Positions 60,739 to 64,000 of a DNA stretch of 64,000 bases are shown in pieces. The position numbers were made by a program, and so were the translations under genes. Numbering within the stretch: the first letter of the stretch is position 1; every line of letters starts with the position of its first letter. Under the pieces are notes generated by a model. It saw nothing but the letters and a program-made list of their open reading frames with translations. It searched no databases and was not told the DNA's origin. Origin of the DNA: Bradyrhizobium sp. AUGA SZCCT0158 (GTDB lineage Bacteria; Pseudomonadota; Alphaproteobacteria; Rhizobiales; Xanthobacteraceae); the NCBI RefSeq assembly GCF_018130065.1, contig NZ_JAFCME010000001.1, positions 558,001-622,000 on the forward strand, in the 5' to 3' direction.

Positions 60739-61269
60739 TCATGCCGTCTCAACCAGCTTGAGCAAGACAGTGCACGCCGTGCGTTCCGATGGCGTGCCGG
60801 GGCCGCGGCTCAAATGAAAATGCGGTGTGCAGTAACTCGAGCCGGGCCGGCGTGGATGACCGCAGAAGGTGATGGCTTCGCCCTCTTCGTCCCCGCCGTA
60901 AGGGTAGCGGCAATCGCCGCGTTCCAGTTCGATCAGGGAAAGATGACGCGGATCGATCCCGACACAACGCAGTTCGACCGGCTTCGTCCCTCTAAACGGT
61001 GGCACCGGCCATGGAAACCTGGGCGATGTCGACTTTACCAGGTGAATTTCGCCCGGCCGGTCTAACCGCGGCTGCCCGCATGGGGACGATTCGGTCCGAT
61101 GGTTCCAGGCGAGCCCCATCCGCTTGGCACGGCTCAGCACCGCATTGCGCGAGTAAGCTGTGTTGAATTTCCTGTTGATAGCTGCCGCGATCCGGGCAAA
61201 GGACAAATGCAGGGCAAAAAGCTCCCGCAGCGCGCCCGAGTGCTCGGGCGCCCAGTCTGTTGGTTCCAT
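60739..61269 (-). CDS. GcrA-family regulator paralogue
   Basis: 176 residues. N-terminal helix-turn-helix (WAPEHSGALRELFALHLSFA, then YSRNAVLSRAKRMGLAWNH) and C-terminal zinc-like segment with GDCRYPYGGDEEG, FCGHPRRPGSSYCTPHFHL, both typical of GcrA. GcrA activates sigma-70 transcription at promoters near methylated GANTC sites in the alphaproteobacterial cell cycle. This is shorter and divergent from canonical GcrA, so probably a specialised paralogue. Its promoter (61315-61343) carries a putative S24-repressor operator. Confidence 0.82.
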   Translation of the reverse strand: MEPTDWAPEHSGALRELFALHLSFARIAAAINRKFNTAYSRNAVLSRAKRMGLAWNHRTESSPCGQPRLDRPGEIHLVKSTSPRFPWPVPPFRGTKPVELRCVGIDPRHLSLIELERGDCRYPYGGDEEGEAITFCGHPRRPGSSYCTPHFHLSRGPGTPSERTACTVLLKLVETA

Positions 61270-61314
61270 TACCGAATTTCCTGTTTCTTTGAACGCCGCC
61301 CCGACGCCTCCATC

Positions 61315-61343
61315 TATTTCCGATATTCCGAACGAAAAGTCAA
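61315..61343 (-). promoter_or_regulatory. sigma-70-type promoter for the GcrA-like gene with operator-like palindrome
   Basis: On the minus strand TTGACT (61343-61338) and GAAATA (61320-61315) are separated by exactly 17 bases. An imperfect palindrome, TTTCCGATATTCCGAA (61317-61332), fills the spacer and would block polymerase if bound. The plus-strand S24 gene starts about 60 bp to the right and carries a related palindrome. Confidence 0.55.
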
Positions 61344-61374
61344 GCTTGATTTCTGGTTATCGTAACTGCTAGTG

Positions 61375-61392
61375 TTTCCGAAATTCGGGAAA
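61375..61392 (+). promoter_or_regulatory. operator-like palindrome upstream of the XRE/S24 gene
   Basis: TTTCCGAAATTCGGGAAA is a near-perfect inverted repeat (TTTCC arms with GGAAA), starting just after a weak promoter-like pair (TTGATT at 61346, TAGTGT at 61370). It overlaps the leader and ends ten bases before the start codon, a common place for autorepression. It resembles the palindrome at 61317. Confidence 0.55.
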
Positions 61393-61401
61393 GGAAGAAC
61401 C

Positions 61402-62019
61402 ATGCTGGACGTCAAAATGATCGAACGGGCACTTGAGAGGACAGGCAAGAGCAAGGGGGGCTTGGCGGAGGCCATGGGGGTTCGTGCGGGCGCAGTCTCG
61501 GAAATCCTGTCCGGGATACGGCTGATCAAGGCATCCGAGATCGGTCCGATCACGGAGTATCTCGGGCTGAATTCGGTGCCGATCATGGGCCGGGTCGGCG
61601 CCGGCGCAACGATCGAGCCGGAACACGAACAGGTGCCGCCGGAAGGCCTCGGCGAGGTCGAACTGCCCTTCCCGATGGCCGAAGAGACCATCGCCTTTGA
61701 AGTTGCAGGCGATTCCATGCTGCCAAAGTACGAAAATGGCGACGTTATCGTGGTTTTCCGCGAGCAGCGCCATCCGCTGTCGAGCTTCTACGGCGAAGAG
61801 GCTGTCGTGCGCCTGAAGACCGGCGAGCGCTATTTGAAGACGATCGAGCGAGGAAAGTCCTCACCTCTGGTCAATCTCAAGAGCTTCAACGCCAAGCCGA
61901 TCACGGGCGTGAAACTCGAATGGATCGGCGAGATCTGCGTCACCCTGCCGCGGGGCCAGATCGAACGCCTGCGCAATAAGGCAGCTGCGAAGACACGCAA
62001 GGCCGGGAAGGCAAAATAG
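61402..62019 (+). CDS. XRE-type HTH plus S24 peptidase transcriptional repressor
   Basis: 205 residues. Helix-turn-helix at about 10-45 (SKGGLAEAMGVRAGAVSEIL) and an S24/LexA-like peptidase domain from about 60 with Ser105 in VAGDSMLPKYENGDVI and Lys139 in EEAVVRLKTGERY, the self-cleavage pair. Such repressors lose activity by RecA-stimulated or stress-driven cleavage. GGAAAGGAAG precedes ATG 61402; an in-frame GTG at 61372 lies within the operator. Divergent from the GcrA-like gene, and palindromes upstream of both suggest shared control. Confidence 0.88.
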   Translation: MLDVKMIERALERTGKSKGGLAEAMGVRAGAVSEILSGIRLIKASEIGPITEYLGLNSVPIMGRVGAGATIEPEHEQVPPEGLGEVELPFPMAEETIAFEVAGDSMLPKYENGDVIVVFREQRHPLSSFYGEEAVVRLKTGERYLKTIERGKSSPLVNLKSFNAKPITGVKLEWIGEICVTLPRGQIERLRNKAAAKTRKAGKAK

Positions 62020-62123
62020 CGGACGGGATGCCGGAGAAAGGGAGCGATTCGGAAGGTTAAGGCCGTCAGGTGATTCGGCCGACCGGCCTTCGGGAACAGG
62101 GCCACATTCGCCTTGGTTGCTGC

Positions 62124-62168
62124 TTTTCCGAACTTTTGCTTGACTTTTCCGGTTTTCAGAAATACTGT
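62124..62168 (+). promoter_or_regulatory. sigma-70-type promoter for the 91-residue protein with S24-type operator motifs
   Basis: TTGACT (62140-62145), a 17-base spacer and TACTGT (62163-62168). The spacer TTTCCGGTTTTCAGAAA is palindrome-like, and TTTTCCGAAC lies just upstream at 62124. The same TTGACTTTTC opening occurs at the GcrA-like promoter, so the S24 repressor may control both. The transcript would begin about 30 bp before the start at 62206. Confidence 0.55.
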
Positions 62169-62205
62169 AGTCATCCGTTCCAGGGTGACTGACAGATTGC
62201 CAAGC

Positions 62206-62481
62206 ATGCAGTATTTCGTCGTGATGATCGATTACGGCCGTCGCGGCCGTGAAGCCATTGTCGATCCTGAAATTACCCGGCGCGAGGTCATCTCGCGGAT
62301 TGCGTCGGGTGAATACAGGAACATCAGCTTCGTCCATGAAATCGTCGATTCCTCCGTCGAGGACATCACCGCCGACATTCTGAACGAAGCCGCGCTTCCC
62401 GATATTGCCGCGGCAAGCGTCGATCTGCAGGCCGACCAATTCGACCACCAACGCGACCTGCGAAAACATGAAACCGTCTGA
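62206..62481 (+). CDS. small conserved hypothetical protein
   Basis: 91 residues: MQYFVVMIDYGRRGREAIVD, then ISRIASGEYRNISFVHEIVD and a helical tail ending DLRKHETV. Mixed alpha/beta with an acidic C-terminus; no family recognised. No strong ribosome-binding site. It lies directly downstream of the S24 repressor gene and has its own operator-bearing promoter, so it is probably part of the same regulon. Confidence 0.7.
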   Translation: MQYFVVMIDYGRRGREAIVDPEITRREVISRIASGEYRNISFVHEIVDSSVEDITADILNEAALPDIAAASVDLQADQFDHQRDLRKHETV

Positions 62482-62646
62482 ACTCGCGCGCCCCTATTCC
62501 GTCGTCAAAATAATGTGATCATTAACGGGCTTTGATCGCCGCCGGCTTCCTTAAATATTCTTCACGCAAAGTCTACTCGGCCGGCGCACGCAATTGCGCT
62601 ACATAACCGATTCGATTTTCTCCGGCTTGCAAAGTTCTTACGCTCC

Positions 62647-63801
62647 ATGTTTCCGTCAATGAAGGTCGAGATTGCCGCACGCGACGGCGATCCCAGGCTC
62701 AGTCTGCTGCTTGGTATCGCTGCCTGGTTCATATTTCTGGATCACATTCCGCATAACGCGGTCAGCGTGTTGACCCTGCGGAATTTCGGATTCAGCGGCG
62801 CAACCGACCTGTTCGTGTTTGTCGGCGGCTATACCGCCGCGATCCTCTATGGAAAAATGATGCTGGAGCGCGGTTTCCTGGTCACCGCTACCCGCATTTT
62901 CAGGCGCGTATGGCAGTTATACGCCGCCTATGTCGTCCTGTTCGTGATCTATATCGACTTGATCGGATACGTCGCCAGGAAATCGGCGGCGCCCGAAATC
63001 ATCCACGAATTCAATGTCGCCGGAATCCTCGGCCACACGATCCGGACATTGATTTACGGCCTGCTGCTCCAGGCCAAGCCGCTCAACCTCGATGTGCTGC
63101 AGCTCTTCATCGTTTTGATGGTGTTCTTTCCGTTCGTACTGTTCGGAATGTTGCGCCGGCCGAACGTGACGGCAGCCGGGTCGATCGTCCTTTACCTCGC
63201 CGCCCGCAAATTCGACTGGAATCTATCCTCATTTCCAGACGGGCACTGGTATTTCAATCCGTTCTCCTGGCAGTTGCTGTTCGTGCTCGGCGCATGGTTC
63301 GCGTTGGGCAGCGCGAGGCAGATGCGGGCGATTCGTTCGTTCCAGGATCTTTCGATCCTCCGCATACTGGCTTTGCTCTATCTCTTGTTCGCGTTGATCG
63401 TGACAGCAACGGGAAACGTGCCGCAGTTGGCTGGAATCGTCCCTGACGCCGTGCTCAATTTCTTCCTTCCAAATGAAAAGGAAAATCTGGCCCCTTACAG
63501 GGTACTTCATTTCCTCACTCTTGCATTCCTCTTCTCGCTCGCGGTCCCGAGAGACTGGCATGGATTTCAACGGCCAGCCCTGCGGCCGATCGTGAAGTGC
63601 GGGGAAGAATGGTTGCCTGTCTTCTGTGCCGGTGTCTTCCTTTCCTTTGCAGGGCATTTCTTCCTGATCACGGGACCGAATTCGCTCGCCATGCATTTCC
63701 TGGTCAGCATCGCCGGAATCGCGATCATGGCGGGCGTTGCCTATTACGCGTCGTGGTCCAGGCGGCAGGACTACAAACCTGCATTTGGCTCGCGATATTG
63801 A
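62647..63801 (+). CDS. opgC: OpgC-family membrane protein
   Basis: 384 residues with about ten membrane helices. RLSLLLGIAAWFIFLDHIPH and FGFSGATDLFVFVGGYTAAI are characteristic of OpgC. The family transfers acyl (succinyl) groups to periplasmic glucans. A second in-frame ATG at 62659 is possible, and no clear ribosome-binding site precedes either. The 165 bp upstream (62482-62646) are AT-richer than the region and hold the promoter. Convergent with a glycoside hydrolase gene. Confidence 0.88.
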   Translation: MFPSMKVEIAARDGDPRLSLLLGIAAWFIFLDHIPHNAVSVLTLRNFGFSGATDLFVFVGGYTAAILYGKMMLERGFLVTATRIFRRVWQLYAAYVVLFVIYIDLIGYVARKSAAPEIIHEFNVAGILGHTIRTLIYGLLLQAKPLNLDVLQLFIVLMVFFPFVLFGMLRRPNVTAAGSIVLYLAARKFDWNLSSFPDGHWYFNPFSWQLLFVLGAWFALGSARQMRAIRSFQDLSILRILALLYLLFALIVTATGNVPQLAGIVPDAVLNFFLPNEKENLAPYRVLHFLTLAFLFSLAVPRDWHGFQRPALRPIVKCGEEWLPVFCAGVFLSFAGHFFLITGPNSLAMHFLVSIAGIAIMAGVAYYASWSRRQDYKPAFGSRY

Positions 63802-63818
63802 CCAACGGGGTGATACCC

Positions 63819-64000
63819 TCAATCCAGCGGGAACGTGCGCTTCAGCCGTGCCTCGCTGTCGCGCAGCGTTACCGAATCGAGTTTTCCTTTGGAAGATGCC
63901 TCCTTGGCGCAGGCAAAGATCCGATAAAACTGCGTACCGTCGAAGGCGACCAGCAGCAGATCGACGCCGGCATTGAGCGCTTCCACCACCGCTGTGCAGA
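63819..64000 (-). CDS. glycoside hydrolase family 3 protein, 3' end only
   Basis: The last 60 codons of a minus-strand gene cut by the window edge. ALNAGVDLLLVAFDGTQFYR and SEARLKRTFPLD match the end of a GH3 N-terminal (beta-glucosidase or NagZ-like) domain, in which the AGVDLLL segment follows the catalytic region. The rest of the gene, including its start, lies beyond 64000. Confidence 0.7.
   Translation of the reverse strand, partial: CTAVVEALNAGVDLLLVAFDGTQFYRIFACAKEASSKGKLDSVTLRDSEARLKRTFPLD

Noticed and set aside
1..64000. tRNA, rRNA or riboswitch genes.
   Set aside because: No T-loop, acceptor-stem or known riboswitch pattern could be recognised by eye; a covariance-model search would be needed to exclude them firmly.

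Overview
The window is high-GC DNA with the gene content of a Bradyrhizobium/Rhodopseudomonas-type alphaproteobacterium (Hyphomicrobiales, Nitrobacteraceae). The support is indirect: tripartite tricarboxylate (Bug) receptors, a GcrA-family regulator, a phasin, several molybdenum hydroxylases, a short MSAVIIQF-type protein, and intergenic repeats whose read-through gives MSAFGTK-like peptides. I recall the last two from that group. No rRNA, tRNA, CRISPR array or complete insertion sequence was seen.

Layout. 0-7.5 kb: class II aldolase, Bug receptor, enoyl-CoA hydratase-like protein, serine-glyoxylate aminotransferase, a 990-residue FAD/Fe-S oxidoreductase and a GlcG-like protein; this looks like 2-hydroxyacid/glyoxylate metabolism. 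7.7-12.6 kb: autotransporter-type barrel protein, second enoyl-CoA hydratase-like protein, molybdopterin oxidoreductase. 12.9-14.2 kb: dispersed repeats and a poorly defined or decayed gene. 14.5-19.5 kb: a minus-strand isoquinoline-1-oxidoreductase-type cluster (secreted protein of unknown function, Tat-exported large subunit, 2Fe-2S subunit, diheme cytochrome). 19.9-24.9 kb: a divergent plus-strand cluster with a Bug receptor, a second two-subunit Mo hydroxylase, a binding-protein-like product without signal peptide and a cyclase-family hydrolase. 24.9-31.8 kb: Crp/Fnr regulator, broken Bug gene, and an ABC importer followed by a GpdQ-like phosphodiesterase. 32-41.4 kb: zinc alcohol dehydrogenase, a three-subunit Mo hydroxylase, an LLM flavin oxidoreductase with a polysaccharide-deacetylase-type hydrolase, and a two-component flavin monooxygenase with a TetR gene that has lost its DNA-binding core.

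41.5-47.7 kb is a low-information island: a truncated PBSX-type terminase, short proteins, a 0.5-kb imperfect direct duplication and repeated hairpin units. 47.8-58.4 kb: phasin, FMN-dependent hydroxyacid oxidase, a GlxA-type regulator divergent from a GNAT/MFS/YcgG/cupin operon, a CoA-transferase, a GFA protein and a frame-broken methanethiol methyltransferase gene. 58.5-64 kb: winged-helix/TPR regulator, DUF6456-like protein, GcrA paralogue, an XRE/S24 self-cleaving-type repressor with candidate operators, a small conserved protein, OpgC and the 3' end of a glycoside hydrolase family 3 gene.

The strongest candidates for new biology are the oxidise-then-hydrolyse Mo hydroxylase operon at 19.9-24.9 kb facing the isoquinoline-type cluster, and the S24 repressor/GcrA locus with operator-like palindromes placed between promoter elements. 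At least three genes (Bug receptor, TetR, methanethiol methyltransferase) are visibly broken, so part of the region is decaying.
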